Source: Xylogone sp. PMI_703
Taxonomy: Eukaryota; Ascomycota; Leotiomycetes
Direction of reading: 5' to 3'
Length of the DNA: 64,000 nt
NCBI GenBank assembly: GCA_021399445.1
Contig: JAJTUQ010000003.1
Location: 434,001 to 498,000 of the forward strand
The notes under the pieces were generated by a model, which was given only the letters and a program-made list of their open reading frames with translations, had not been told where the DNA came from and did not search any database. This document shows, one piece after another, positions 1-11,088 of the stretch. The position numbers were made by a program, and so were the translations under genes. Positions within the stretch are counted from its first letter, which is position 1, and every line of letters starts with the position of its first letter.

Positions 1-1489
1 GTACAGTAGAGGCCGGCATTTCGAGTAGTATGATTCAATAAGCCAAGCGGGACAGCAGATTTACGCAGCCCCCGTGGCTTAACCAAACAACTTTACTGAT
101 CAACAGGAACATATACTGTTTACGGAATATGTTCTCCAAAGCCCAGGCAGCATATACAAACATCAGTTCATCTCGAGATTCCTGCTTTGATACCAAGAAT
201 CAATGGCCTACGGTGTCCACGTAATCCCTGCTTATTCTACTTGATATCTCATATTACGGCGTCAGTTCAACCGGCCGTTCAGACGAAGTCAGAAATGCGT
301 TAAGAATAATTCCATCATCAACCTCTCCCGTTCATTCGTACTATATAGTGGCTATGAGATATGCGTCAAGATGTAACAGCATTATCGATCTTAGATTTAT
401 GTACAGTATGCAGAGAACAAGACCTTCATAATGAAGTATCTCATGATACTCGTACCTGAACTAGCCCTGAATATTAGAAACTACAGAACTACCGTACTCT
501 TTAGCTTGTTACGTGCATGGAACGTAACAAGGCGGGCTGGATTTCGCTGCATCCCCCTTCGCCAAATGTGATGCTGCCCGCTGATTTTAGACTAAACACA
601 GCATGACCTTGGCTCTTCCCATCGGCTTCTCGATTTTACTCTTTCCGCACGAAGAGCAAAAATGAGAGTCTGATACTAACTGTATAGTAGTCATTTTACC
701 CTACCATCAGAACATACTACAACGGGTCAAGCCGGTTTTGGGTAAGTAATTGCGCCCCTTGGCCAGTAGATTTTAGCTTCGGAGCTTATCGGCGGGACCC
801 TGCTTACATTAGCACTACTTTCTTCATTCCATTACAGAATTCTAAGACTAACGGATAACTACCAATTATGGTAAAGCCTATTCAAATTAGTCTATAACTT
901 TAAAAGTATACTTCGCAGAAGTTTCGTCATTTTCCTAGATAAGAAAGAGAATAATAGCGAAAATTCATTTTCAATGCTACAAACCAGGATTTCCAATAAA
1001 GCCTCTCTCTATAGAACAAAAAACGACCTAAAAAGAGTTAAGCTTTTGTCTATTTAAGCTAGAAATCTCCGTGTTCCTGATCATCTATAGTCTATAATAG
1101 TAATATCGCCTGCCAAATAACAACCCTCCAGCCGATATGGATGCATAACAGATCGTAGAATTAGCAGTCGGGTAAATACAAACCCCATCTTAAGAGTCTA
1201 AAGATATCCATCTAGACCATTAACGGCTCGAGTAATATAAGCCGCATAGACAGAACACATCCATCGGCCCGCAGCACAAGTCTCCAGTGAGCTTACGGCA
1301 GACTAAGTCAATATGTCAGACAGGAACGTAAGCCACAAAGTAGTTTTACTCAACAACTCCCAGTCTGCTAAACAACTTTTGTGTACAACGAGCATGTAAT
1401 AAGAAAGTAAACTTAGAGACTAAGAATAACTAACGTGGTTAATTTATTCAGTGAGATGATATTTGTTGACTACGATTCTGAATCTTGTC
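1..1489. other. AT-rich gene-free tract
   Basis: No open frame with recognisable protein character on either strand. Stops are dense in all frames and base composition is AT-rich, as in eroded subtelomeric or repeat-derived fungal DNA. No repeat boundary could be placed. Confidence 0.5.
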
Positions 1490-1496
1490 TATATAA
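1490..1496 (+). promoter_or_regulatory. TATA box of the relic secreted-peptide gene
   Basis: TATATAA lies 69 bp upstream of the expected (now lost) start codon at 1565. It supports the idea that the following relic was once a transcribed gene. Confidence 0.4.
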
Positions 1497-1564
1497 GGCT
1501 CTAGTGCTGCAGATCTTTTCTACACACCATCACCTCTCAAAGATTTTAGAGTAATTCGCTCACA

Positions 1565-2259
1565 ATACACTCATCCCTTCTCGCTTTTTCCACTCTCCTC
1601 CTCTTTGGCTCCACAGTATATGGTACCGCTGCTGAATGGAAATTAGTCAATGAGACTTCTACTTCTACTTTACTGGCGCACCAAGATGAAGGTGTAAAAA
1701 AATCATAAGATTCCAAGTGATCATAATCTTACTTCTAACATCATGTTGAACTTGCTTTAGGTTTTAATTTGCACCAATACAAAATAGAGAAATTGCGGTT
1801 ACACTAAGCAGCCTTAAGATGAATATATTATCCTTACAAGTCCATGGTAATTCTGCACTCTACGCATTTCATCAAGTTGCCTAACAAGATGTAAAGATAG
1901 AAGTCTTAACGCTCTTGGCCCAGATTCAGGGAATACGATGGTTGTTTTCTCAGACCATAGCTACACCAGTTCAGACACAACCACTATTTAGTATGCAGAT
2001 TACGTAAGAATACCTTTTCATTCGACAAATAAACTAATTAAGGCTATATAACTGACATTTATCTTAGTCTAACCTAGGGCAAATTGGGTGAAATGACCGT
2101 ATTCGTAGTTTTATTGTTCGACAGGTCTCGGTTCAGTCAAGCAGAAGGCAATATATTTTCGATGTGACCCCAGCATTTCCAGGGGTTAATTGCGGTTCTT
2201 GTTGCAATGGTTGTGACAGATCTGGTCAGGATTGCTGTCCAAATGGCGCCATATGTTAG
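1565..2259 (+). pseudogene. relic of a small cysteine-rich secreted peptide, start codon lost
   Basis: From 1565 one frame gives a textbook secretion signal, HSSLLAFSTLLLFGS then TVYGTAAEW, but its first codon is ATA instead of ATG and an in-frame TAG lies upstream. A GT donor follows at about 1690 and an acceptor near 1760. The 3' exon begins after a CAG at about 2124 and ends at TAG 2257-2259. It encodes a Cys-rich tail starting CGSCCNGCDRSGQDCC, with seven cysteines in about 22 residues. The middle exons could not be assigned. The G-to-A change at the start fits RIP-like or deamination decay. The family is unknown; it could be a defence peptide, an effector or a toxin-like peptide. A start elsewhere is possible but none was found. 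Confidence 0.4.
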
Positions 2260-3016
2260 TGGTTACCAGATCAATGAAACTGCTTAAGCACTTTGCTTCT
2301 CAAATATATATCTTAGAATAAGGGGTTGATTACCTATTAAGCGTAAATAGGTAACAGAATTAAGATTGTGTATGTTCAAAATATTTAAAAACTATAATCA
2401 AAATACTTTCCTGTTAGTGACAAATCTGAGTAATTATTTAAAATACAAATGGATAAGAATTTTAAATATCTTATTTACTAAAATTATATTTAGTAAATAT
2501 ACTTATTATATACATAGATTTCAATATCTTAAAGTACATTAAAAAGTCACTATAACTTATATCTTAATCTATTTTATATATAATATATCATTATTCCGTC
2601 ACTAATTCTCTTAGAAATTACATGGTAATATAAATACTTTAAGATACCTCATCTTTGACTGTTTACAACGAAGAAGACATATTAAGCTGTAAAGGGTTTG
2701 AAATAATTTTTCTAGGACCTATGAGTAATAAGTCATGTCTACTTTTGCAAGCCTCAAAAGACATATTTTCAACGGCTCTTGTAGGATTAGGGATGATTTT
2801 AACGCAGTCGTAGCAATTGGATTAGAGAACAGTCTAAGATGAAGTTATATTTCTAATGCATGTCTACATAAGTGAAGCTTGGCTAAAAAGTAAATCTAGA
2901 GCAGCATATTGAATCAGTTGGTTAATGTGTTTTTTACGAAGTGAAGCCTGATTTCGTGATTTCCAAAAGCTCTGTTGTACGACGAATCATGTAGCGAATA
3001 CCCACATTGAGCGAGC
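2260..3016. other. very AT-rich gene-free tract
   Basis: Between about 2290 and 2660 the sequence is extremely AT-rich and holds a short dyad, TACTAAA/TTTAGTA, near 2474-2493. No gene is visible. Confidence 0.45.
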
Positions 3017-3502
3017 TCAGTCGTTATATGGGCTATCCCGTAACAGATTATTGCTACCGGGGTAGGTAAATGTCCAGCCAGTTCCATCATTAGGGCAGCC
3101 AGGTATACTACGCAAGCATTAGGATTCTCTATTCACTAAGCAGCCAAGTCTGCAAAAACTCACGGCCAGATGATAACTCCGGTTCCCGGATCCGGTCCAA
3201 TTGAAGAAATGGTAATATCCCAAGGAGCCTAAACCAGATTAAATAAATTACAGAAGATATCAGAGGTGCATACTGTAATATCAATACAGGTATCCAATAG
3301 CTGAACTGCATAACCAGTATTTCCTGAGAAACCAATATCGGATGCGAAGAAAACCTAAGCATATTAGAGTACAGTAGAACATAGACAGTTCTAGAGCACT
3401 TACACCACCAACAGTTCTCTTTTCCATGGAGTCTGCTGGCACGGGATTGCTGAAGGCAACGGAGCCTAGAGTAACAATTAAAGCAAAGATGAATACTTTC
3501 AT
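3017..3502 (-). CDS. small secreted protein, beta/gamma-crystallin-like, four exons
   Basis: Hand-spliced exons 3404-3502, 3274-3354, 3164-3228 and 3017-3107 (GT-AG introns of 49, 45 and 56 nt) give a 111-residue protein. Residues 1-18 form a signal peptide, MKVFIFALIVTLGSVAFS. A propeptide follows with a Lys-Arg site at 28-29 suited to Kex2. The mature part reads VFFASDIGFSGNTGYAVQ, an aromatic/Gly pattern like a Greek-key half of fungal crystallin-type secreted proteins, followed by ISSIGPDPGTG and WTFTYPGSNN. Only two cysteines (56 and 86) remain. A TATATAAA box lies at 3594-3601 on this strand. The frame closes at TGA 3017-3019, just where sequence in another frame continues as SSLNV, so the C terminus may be shortened. 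The family assignment is from memory of the motif; the function is unknown. Confidence 0.6.
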
Positions 3503-3593
3503 CTTTCAAAAACAAGAATTACTTTAGCTGATATGAAGAAGAGTGTATGATTGTACTTAAGCTTAGTTAAAATATAGGCAAGCCCGAGCATAG

Positions 3594-3601
3594 TTTATAT
3601 A
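3594..3601 (-). promoter_or_regulatory. TATA box of the small secreted protein gene
   Basis: On the minus strand this reads TATATAAA, about 92 bp upstream of the ATG at 3502. Confidence 0.45.
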
Positions 3602-3602
3602 G

Positions 3603-5300
3603 AAATTTGAATACTGCATATGTAGAATAAAACGTCGTTCTAATATTGAAACTCTCCTCCTCGCACGAATGATATTTCTTAGTTAAGTAATTTATACTAT
3701 ACACAATATTCAAGACACATAAATCGCTAATATCAATTTCCTAATAAGCCAAGTGCTTACCAGGTAGAGTATATCCGTATGACTGTACAAATAATTAACA
3801 ACACCACTACACCGGCTATTTCCGACTCTACACTCCGTCAAGTTGCCGCCTAATTAGCAATTTCGGTCTAATCTACTTTAAAAACGCCGAGATTTAAGTA
3901 TCCACAGGGTTATCTTATTATTTTGAATTATAGCAGGTACATTCCCTAGTCAAGTAACTGACGTCTTATAGATTAGAAGATGTAAAAACCCGTTGTATTT
4001 TTCCAGGGAAGACTTGGAATTAACGTAACATTATACATCAGGAAATCAACATCAATGGCCTTGTAACTAAATTGCGAACTTTTCTAGTCTCCACTAATAT
4101 TATAGTACTGTGTCTTTCGCGTATATATCTATATCTAGGGTAGGTGGTTAGCTGATGACACCATTATGGCCTACTCAGATTATATGTCAACAGTCTTATA
4201 AACTATGGAGCCATTTACTTGCCACAAATCGTTTGTTAATAGACATAATAGTACCATGGTACCATCGAGCCTACAGACGATGTCCCAGAGCTACTGTCAG
4301 CATGATACTATATTTTGAGGCTCTTAGATTAAATGGTGTCATTGAACATTCTTACAGTAATATGCCGAGCCAACGTTGTTGTAGGAATGAACCGGAGATG
4401 GATTCGTCTCTGCGTATCCCAGCACGCAACTGTCCTGTTTAATATAAATCGCGTTTCTTCACTACGCTCCTTCATTTCTATCAAACCCTACAATTCCGAT
4501 AACCCTTCATAATACTCAAAATCAACCATAGGGGCCTCTTTCGAGCCCTAAGCCTAGTTTTCTAACTACGGATGAGAATGATATAAGTTTGGAGTATCAT
4601 TTAGAGCTTAGTCGTATCCCGATGTAAATAAAATAATGGGGAACCTTGAATGTAAAGAAGGACGTGATATCAGCCGTTAAAGAAGGTTCACAGGTGCAAA
4701 ACTTCCATCAGTTTCCAACGAATAAAATTAAGGCTTTGTATTTGATGACTCTCGGAGTATCTGAGCATCTTTGAACAAGATAAGGTCCTTGTATATCCTT
4801 GCGTCCTTTAATCAAGGGATTGCGCTTCAGTCACAATCTTGCTTCTCATTCAGATCTCGGTATGTAATGCCCTCTTCATCTGTTACAGTACCATAAGTCA
4901 AGTGTCCTTTCCTCATGATAACCAATAGTTATCTTTCAAACGTTATTACAATGATCGAGAAAACTTCAAAATGGTTTAGAGAAGCAAAACAGATTGGATT
5001 AGATTCTCTGTAATGGCATGCTTCCGTGGATGTGTAAAAGTGATTCGAGTTGTAACCCGTGCTGAACAGGGCATCACTTAACTGGGTGCTCAGTGGAAGA
5101 TTAGGACATAGGTTCTAGCCATTCTTAGAGCAGCTGTTCGGAGTTATAACAATTGGCGCTGTAGCTTTCCTCGTGAAGTTGATTCCCAAGCTAAAAGAGA
5201 CTCATCAATCTCGTTGACGGCGACTTAGTATAGAGTATCCATTTACTCTGACGCGAGCCTGCGTAACAATAAGGATAGAACGAAGATTAGATGTATCAGA
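3603..5300. other. AT-rich gene-free tract
   Basis: No supported gene. A 95-codon frame at 4155-4442 shows no recognisable domain, and no splice pattern extends it. A 12-bp palindrome, GTACCATGGTAC, occurs near 4252. Confidence 0.4.
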
Positions 5301-5309
5301 TGCGCTCTA

Positions 5310-5800
5310 ATTGTGGAAATCAGTTCCTTGCCTCTTACTCTTGCATCCAAACTCGCGCAAAGAGAGCTTGTTAAGTTGTATATGAAGAGGTGCCAGTGCT
5401 GGATACCTAACCAACCGGCATACTTCCACCCTACGGAAATACATTTACAGCCAAGACGCCTTGGATACAAAAGTCAGGCATGGCTTCCCTGGATTCTTAT
5501 ACTTTCTTCTTGATGATATCCAGGTGTATATATGAAGCAGAGATGAGTATAGAGAGGTGGCTGAATTACTACTAAGACACAGGGTAGATGTCAATGCACC
5601 TCGTTACAAAAAGCAAGGACGCATTTCTACAGCTCCCCAATTTGCTGCTATCCAAGACTTTCCGGGAAATTGGCTTTTGATAGGTCATACTCAACTCTGT
5701 TTAGGAGGTGGCTATAGATTTATGGAGTGTACCAGAAGTAATAAAGCAAAAAGGAAGAATGAGGGGAAATTTTGAGCTAATATTCGTATACTATAGTAAT
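5310..5800 (+). pseudogene. degraded ankyrin-repeat fragment
   Basis: A frame around 5557 reads AELLLRHRVDVNAPRYKK and continues with AAIQDFPG and LLIGH, which follow ankyrin helix-turn-helix spacing (LLL.H..DVNA...G.T....AAI.GFPG...LLI.H). A further piece in another frame, IKQKGRMRGNFELI, resembles the next repeat. The pieces are broken by frameshifts and stops and the canonical Gly and Leu positions are partly lost. Fungal genomes carry many NACHT-ankyrin genes, and this looks like an eroded copy. No start or end can be given. Confidence 0.4.
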
Positions 5801-7229
5801 TCTAGCCAGTAGTATCGTCAGTGACAATTTATAGCGGAGACAGTGGAAAGAGTGGAGTAGGAATTTATTACAATACTGTCCTATGGCGCGGAGCTGGAGT
5901 GGGGAAGGTCGGTCAGACGGAGGCGCTTGCTCCGTGTCCGGTTTGCCAGCTTGATGGACACATCAAGGTCCAATGCTGGCTCGTATATGGAAGAATGTGT
6001 ATATTAAATGATAACAAATTGGATATCTGCATATGGTGTGCGTGCTTCTCGGGACGTGTTTGGAAGAGGCCGTTGAACTTGCAGAGCGCCAGCCCAGCAA
6101 GATGGCTCGGATGGCACCGTTAAGGGCGGTTCATCCCATGTGTTGCTTGGCGAATGTAACGTGAGACATTGGGCTTCCCTGGAGACATTTAACTTGGAGT
6201 ACTATGAGTTATTTTATGTGTCTAACCGCCGAAGAGAAGCCACGAGACGGCATCATCTTATAGACCCGTATGTTGAACCATTCAGCGGTAAAATTAACAC
6301 GCTCATCACCACAACGTCCGCGCCATCTGGCTTGATGACATGCTGGGCCGGTGAAGTGCCGGCTCGCATCTTCCGGAACGGGTGAGCCGTGGCTGGTGAT
6401 GCTGGGCCAGAACCGCACCGTTGGGACGGCCATCCATCCTCGGGGCTGAGCAGCATCATCAAAGGGGCAGGCACGTGTCAGCACTCTGTTGGAATTTACC
6501 GGAGCTTGTTGGACGGCTCAACTTGTGCGGGAGAGTTGCTCGTGTAAGGCTGAGTGGGAAGGCTGAGGGGGCAGAGAGGGCAGAGAGGCCTGGAGGGAGC
6601 CGAGGAAACACGAGCTATGGGTGTATGTACCGGGACATCAGCTACAGTATGATGCAAAGAAGAACAATAAGTACAAGTACCGAGAACATTGAGTGTTTAC
6701 GGAGGTATTGCTGGGTGACTTCATCGCACGCAGGCAGCTCAGGGGGCAGCTTACAGGGTGCGCAGGGGCATTCCAGGGGCCCCGGACCGGCGCTGAAGTG
6801 CGGGGTCGCGGTGGCCAGAGCCCGCCAGCAAATGCCAGCAGCAATCCAGTTCATTAACTGCGCTCGGCTCACCCCAACTTTTTTCTTGCTCCCTTCAACC
6901 ATCACCACCATCCATCATCACCGTTGCTACCTTCTTGCACAGCTCCACTGCGACATTGTCACCCTTCCACCACTCTTCTCGACGGTCTCTCATCAACGCT
7001 GTGTGAGAGAGTGTGCGCCGAGAGCCCAGCTAGGGCTCTACTCAATTGCAACACTTGCCCTGGAAGCTTCTCAGATATCGAACCTCCAATCCCCGCGCAG
7101 CTACACATACTTGGCAATTCACCACATCGACAGAGGATACGGACACATCCATACAGATATAGACGCAAGAGACAGACACAAACACATACAGAGCCCGACA
7201 GAGATACCACAAACCCAGATAATACAACC
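5801..7229. promoter_or_regulatory. upstream region of the Zn2Cys6 regulator gene
   Basis: GC content rises from about 5880 and open frames become longer by chance, but none shows domain character. The last few hundred bases are pyrimidine-rich and CA-rich, as in a fungal promoter and 5' leader. Confidence 0.4.
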
Positions 7230-8810
7230 ATGCCGAAGCCAGCCTGCGACTGCTGCAGCATCCGCAAAGTCAAGTGCCCCGGCGACTACCCCTGCGCTCG
7301 ATGCATCAACAATGGCTTGACCTGCACCTTCCTGCGAGCTCGCCGCAAGAGTGGCCCTCGCAACATCCGCCAGGCCTCAATGCTGAAGATCTGGAAGGAG
7401 CAGACGGCCTCGGCGCGTCGTGCTGCGGAGGCCAACGCCCTAGCAGCAGCAGCAGCAGCGTCGTATCTACCTGATCCGGCCCCAGCACAGCAGCCAGCAG
7501 TGCTCCAGCGCATCCCACTACCCCTACTCAGCATGGCTCTACGCATGTATGGCGAGAAGCTGTATGGCATCTGGCCGTTGCTCAATGCTGATCAGCTCAT
7601 CCAGCGCCTGGCCCACGAGCCCAACAACCCCGAAATCTACGCCCTCGCCACGGCCCTGGCGGGGGCTACTCTCTCCAACCTCAACCAGGTCATCGTCCAC
7701 GAATCGCTACTTGAGCCCTTGCTGGCCGACTCCTTCATCGCAGAGACTCGCCGGGTTCGGGCCTCCTTCGAGTACATGGAGCCCGTCACTCTGAACAGCA
7801 CCCTGACCTCCTACTTCCTGCACATCTTCTACGGCCGCCAGCCCTCACGTGCCCAGACCGCCGCCTTCTACATCCGTGAAGCCATCACCTTCGCCCAGCT
7901 GATGGGGATGCATATTGAGGAGACGTACACTCGATACTGCGTCAAGGACCAGCAGGTCATGAGGAAGCTCTACTTCCTGCTGTTCATGACCGAGCGCTAC
8001 TTATGCATCCACGATGGCCTCCCCACCGTCCTGGAATCCATCAGTCTGCCCATCACCGAGAACGAAGAGGTCCCCGACGTGGTCTCGGGCTTTCTGAATC
8101 TAGTGACGCTATTCAGTACCCCGGGCACCGATTTCTTCAGCAAATGGACCTCGCACTGCTCCAACGTCTTCATCAACCGCGAACGCTTATTACTGATCCA
8201 GCACGCCTTGCAGCGACCACTGGAGATCCCCAATTACCACGACGATATCCAGAAGGTGGACATCGTTGTCTCGCAGCACTGGATGCGATCGTTGGCCTGG
8301 AAGCTGTCCATCCAGCTGGGCTACGTGATGCTGAACAGCAAGCGGGAACTCAACGTGACCTATCCTTTGGAGATTGCGCAGGACGCGCTGGCGGGCATGT
8401 CTCAGTTCTCGCCCGAGGCCTTTGAGGTTCATGGCCCCGGCATGGAGGTGAAGGTCTACGAGATTGCCAGCGCCCTGGCGGACTCGATCCTCTGCAAGCC
8501 CGAGGAGCACACATCGTCGATGCTAGTCGGCCCGCGAGACACCTTGCGAGGTCTGGCTGGGTTGTTATTTTCCTTACACGTCATGAACCCGGATTTGAGG
8601 AACAAGCTGGCGGTGAAGCTGGATGCCGTGCTGGGTGGCTCCGCGCTACCACCCGCGCTGGAGGTGGTGGAAGAGGAGGAGAAGCCAGAAGAGGCGGCCG
8701 GTGATGATTTTACGGCGAGCCTGTTCTCGCCGGGGTTGGATGATTCATTGTCAGAGTTACTATATCCAGAGATTCCCGAACTGCAGGTGTTTGATTCCCC
8801 GCGGAGCTAG
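7230..8810 (+). CDS. Zn2Cys6 transcription factor beside an alpha-glucoside-type permease
   Basis: Intronless, 526 residues. The open frame extends upstream, but the ATG at 7230 (context ACAACCATG) is chosen because it puts the zinc cluster at residues 6-32, the usual N-terminal place. Cys 6, 9, 16, 22, 25 and 32 give C-x2-C-x6-C-x5-C-x2-C-x6-C, a Gal4-type DNA-binding domain. A basic linker (RARRKSGPRNIR) follows, then a poly-Ala stretch at about residues 71-77 and a fungal-specific transcription factor middle domain (for example YFLHIFYGRQPSRAQTAAFY). The acidic C terminus (EEEEKPEEAAGDD) could be an activation region. It converges with the sugar permease downstream, so it plausibly controls sugar uptake (inference from context). 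Confidence 0.85.
   Translation: MPKPACDCCSIRKVKCPGDYPCARCINNGLTCTFLRARRKSGPRNIRQASMLKIWKEQTASARRAAEANALAAAAAASYLPDPAPAQQPAVLQRIPLPLLSMALRMYGEKLYGIWPLLNADQLIQRLAHEPNNPEIYALATALAGATLSNLNQVIVHESLLEPLLADSFIAETRRVRASFEYMEPVTLNSTLTSYFLHIFYGRQPSRAQTAAFYIREAITFAQLMGMHIEETYTRYCVKDQQVMRKLYFLLFMTERYLCIHDGLPTVLESISLPITENEEVPDVVSGFLNLVTLFSTPGTDFFSKWTSHCSNVFINRERLLLIQHALQRPLEIPNYHDDIQKVDIVVSQHWMRSLAWKLSIQLGYVMLNSKRELNVTYPLEIAQDALAGMSQFSPEAFEVHGPGMEVKVYEIASALADSILCKPEEHTSSMLVGPRDTLRGLAGLLFSLHVMNPDLRNKLAVKLDAVLGGSALPPALEVVEEEEKPEEAAGDDFTASLFSPGLDDSLSELLYPEIPELQVFDSPRS
7442..7460 (+). repeat. AGC trinucleotide repeat coding poly-Ala
   Basis: About six AGC/GCA units inside the regulator gene encode an alanine run between the zinc cluster and the regulatory domain. 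Length variation here would be in frame. Confidence 0.6.
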
Positions 8811-9199
8811 AAAATGAATATATCATGAACATAATGACTATCTACGCATTTCTGATTCTCGTTCAAAATTTATGAGGTATTTTTTTCTTCTCTCTTTTTC
8901 TGCACGGATGTGTCATGCGGAGAAAGTTCGGGAAGTACTTTTTGATGTTATACAATTACGATAATGTAACATGGCGGTTTGCCCGTTATTGACAAGCATA
9001 TACTCCCCTAAATTGCATTATTTACCGCTTGCACGCGGAATACGAAGTAATGAGGTATATATAAGATTTACTACTCCATTCAAAATTAACAAAAATGGAA
9101 ACTCAAAGTTCCAAATTTCCTACATGGACTGCATGCTGTCACGGGAACTCTATCCGCGTGTCTGTGCTAGCGGAGTACCAGTATGTGTAGAGAGCCGAA
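8811..9199. other. convergent intergenic region
   Basis: A 3'-to-3' spacer between two converging genes. It is AT-rich with T-rich tracts near 8880-8900 that could serve 3'-end formation on the plus strand. No coding signal. Confidence 0.5.
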
Positions 9200-11043
9200 T
9201 CATGACTTTTCCTCCACCACTTCATCCTCATCCTCAATGACGTACGTCTTGAACTTCCTCGCAGGGATCTTCCTCTCAAACATAATATCCAGCTCTTCGT
9301 AGGTCCGTCCCTTAGTCTCTGGAAGACGGAAGATACACCATAGAAAGGTAATGACGGAAATACCACCATACAAAAACTCAATCTTGGCGCCCGCATTGGC
9401 AGCACCTGGATTGAGTAAGTAGGGACCAATGACGCTGGTGACGAGACCGGTCAGGGCATCAATAACGGTTGCGAGCGCAATGGTCTTGGAACGGAGCTTG
9501 GTGGACGGTGTCTCGCACACCACCACATAGGTGAGAGGACCCAGGGTCGCTTGCCAGATAAATTGGAGGATAATCAGTAGAGTAGCTTGGGCCCAGGCGT
9601 AGCTCTGGTTCGTAGTGTAATCATGGGCGAAGCAGAGTAGGGCCACAATGAAGAGAATGATGACGACTGATCCCAATCCGAAGAGATAGCAAGATCGACG
9701 GCCGAAGTAGATGAGAGGAATAGCCGAGCAGCACGTGCCGATGAATCCCATACCATTGAGTCCAACTCCCATATCGAACGCGTGCTCTCCGCTGAGACCG
9801 ACTTGCTCGAAGAGATAGGTTGCAAATCCCACGGGGTTACCCGAGAAGTTCTGGATGACGAACAACATGGTGCAGATGCCCAGACGACGGCGATTGTCTC
9901 CCTTCCAGCAGTCGGCATAGGTGGTACCAACTTCGATTTGGCGCTCCAGAATATCGGTCTGAACCATCATGGCGAGGGTCTCCTGGTTATTGATCCTCTC
10001 GGTCTTCTGAGAGAGACGATTGAGCGAGTTCTCAGCGCCCTTCATGTCATTCTGACGGATCAACCACCACGGGCTTTCTGGCGCAAAGGGCAGCCCGATC
10101 AGCAGAATCACAGGCCAGATCCACTGGATGGCAAAGGGAATGCGGTACGCCCACTGATCGATGCGATTGATGAAGGCACGAGTGATACCCGTCTGGATGA
10201 ACTGGCCCATGACATAGCAGAGGTTGATGTAGCCGGTCAGGAAGCCTCGCAGACGCAGCGGGAGGACCTCGGAGGCGTAGGTCGTGGCAATGACGCAGTA
10301 TCCGCCCCAGACGATGCCGGAGAGGTACTGCGAGGCCGTCAGGACGCCGATGGTGGAGGCGAAGAATTGCATGAAGGTCAGGATGGCGGTGAGGACGAGG
10401 CAGACGGCGAAGGTCTTCTTGCGGCCGTACCACTCCATGGGGTAGGAGACGAGGAAGGCGCCGATGATTTGGCCGACGAGGGAGCCCATGGACATGCCTA
10501 CTTGCTGTGAACCATTATTAGCATTTTTTTTCTTCTCCTTTGTCCTTTCCATATCTCCATCTCCATCTTCTTTTCCATTTTCCTGATCATCTTTCACACA
10601 TATACAGGAGAAATTCGTATTTTTGCGTAATCTAGGAACTAATAGATAAATTTCAAAGGGGTTAACGAAATAAAACTCACCCAAGAAGCCGGAATCTGAT
10701 ACCCTTTCTCAGGACCGTAGTACTGGCCAAAATGCTGCTGAAAGGCCGGCAAGGCGTAGAAATTACCCATGATCTCGATGTCGTAGGCACGCATGATGAT
10801 GGACAAAGAGATGAACATGGACCAGAAGGCGCCCCTCTTGTAGATCTTGAAGGCGTCCCAGGTGCTCAGGTCGTGCTCGGTGAAGGTACCACGCTTGGCC
10901 ATGTCGCGGCTGATCTCGAGCTTGCTGTCGGAGGCCTCGACATCGACCACCTGGCTCTGGCCATTGCCCTTCTTCTCATCGAGGTCCACGTTGGTCGTGG
11001 CATGCTCGATGGTGGCGGCTGTGGCGGCAGCGTCTTTCTCCAT
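9200..11043 (-). CDS. MFS sugar permease, alpha-glucoside/maltose:H+ symporter type
   Basis: Two exons, 10681-11043 and 9200-10504, joined in phase 0 across a 176-nt GTGAGT...CACAG intron, give 555 residues. A 60-residue hydrophilic cytosolic tail precedes about 12 membrane segments. Sugar-porter signatures are visible: a GRKKT loop after TM2, the PESPWWL motif after TM6, and PETKGRTYEELD near the end. PESPWWL rather than PESPRWL, together with the domain NFYALPAFQQHFG, is typical of fungal alpha-glucoside permeases. The first ATG (11043) follows a long GA-rich leader. It should lie in the plasma membrane and import maltose or a related disaccharide. Its convergent partner is a Zn2Cys6 regulator; no alpha-glucosidase lies in the window. 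Confidence 0.88.
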
Positions 11044-11052
11044 CTTGGCTGA

Positions 11053-11088
11053 CTCTCTCTCTCTCTCTCTATCTCTCTTTCTATCTCT
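11053..11088 (-). repeat. CT/GA microsatellite in the permease 5' leader
   Basis: An uninterrupted CT run followed by degenerate CT units, just upstream of the ATG at 11043. On the transcribed strand it is a GA-rich leader. Confidence 0.7.

Noticed and set aside
4155..4442. 95-codon frame in the AT-rich left arm
   Set aside because: No domain, no signal peptide, no flanking splice signals.
6924..7229. N-terminal extension of the first Zn2Cys6 regulator
   Set aside because: Would put about 100 low-complexity residues before the zinc cluster; the ATG at 7230 has better context and normal domain spacing.
6421..7320. 299-codon frame overlapping the start of the first regulator
   Set aside because: Low-complexity translation of promoter and leader in another frame; no domain.
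9782..10510. 242-codon plus-strand open frame
   Set aside because: Antisense to the sugar permease in GC-rich coding DNA; no domain, composition of a shadow frame.
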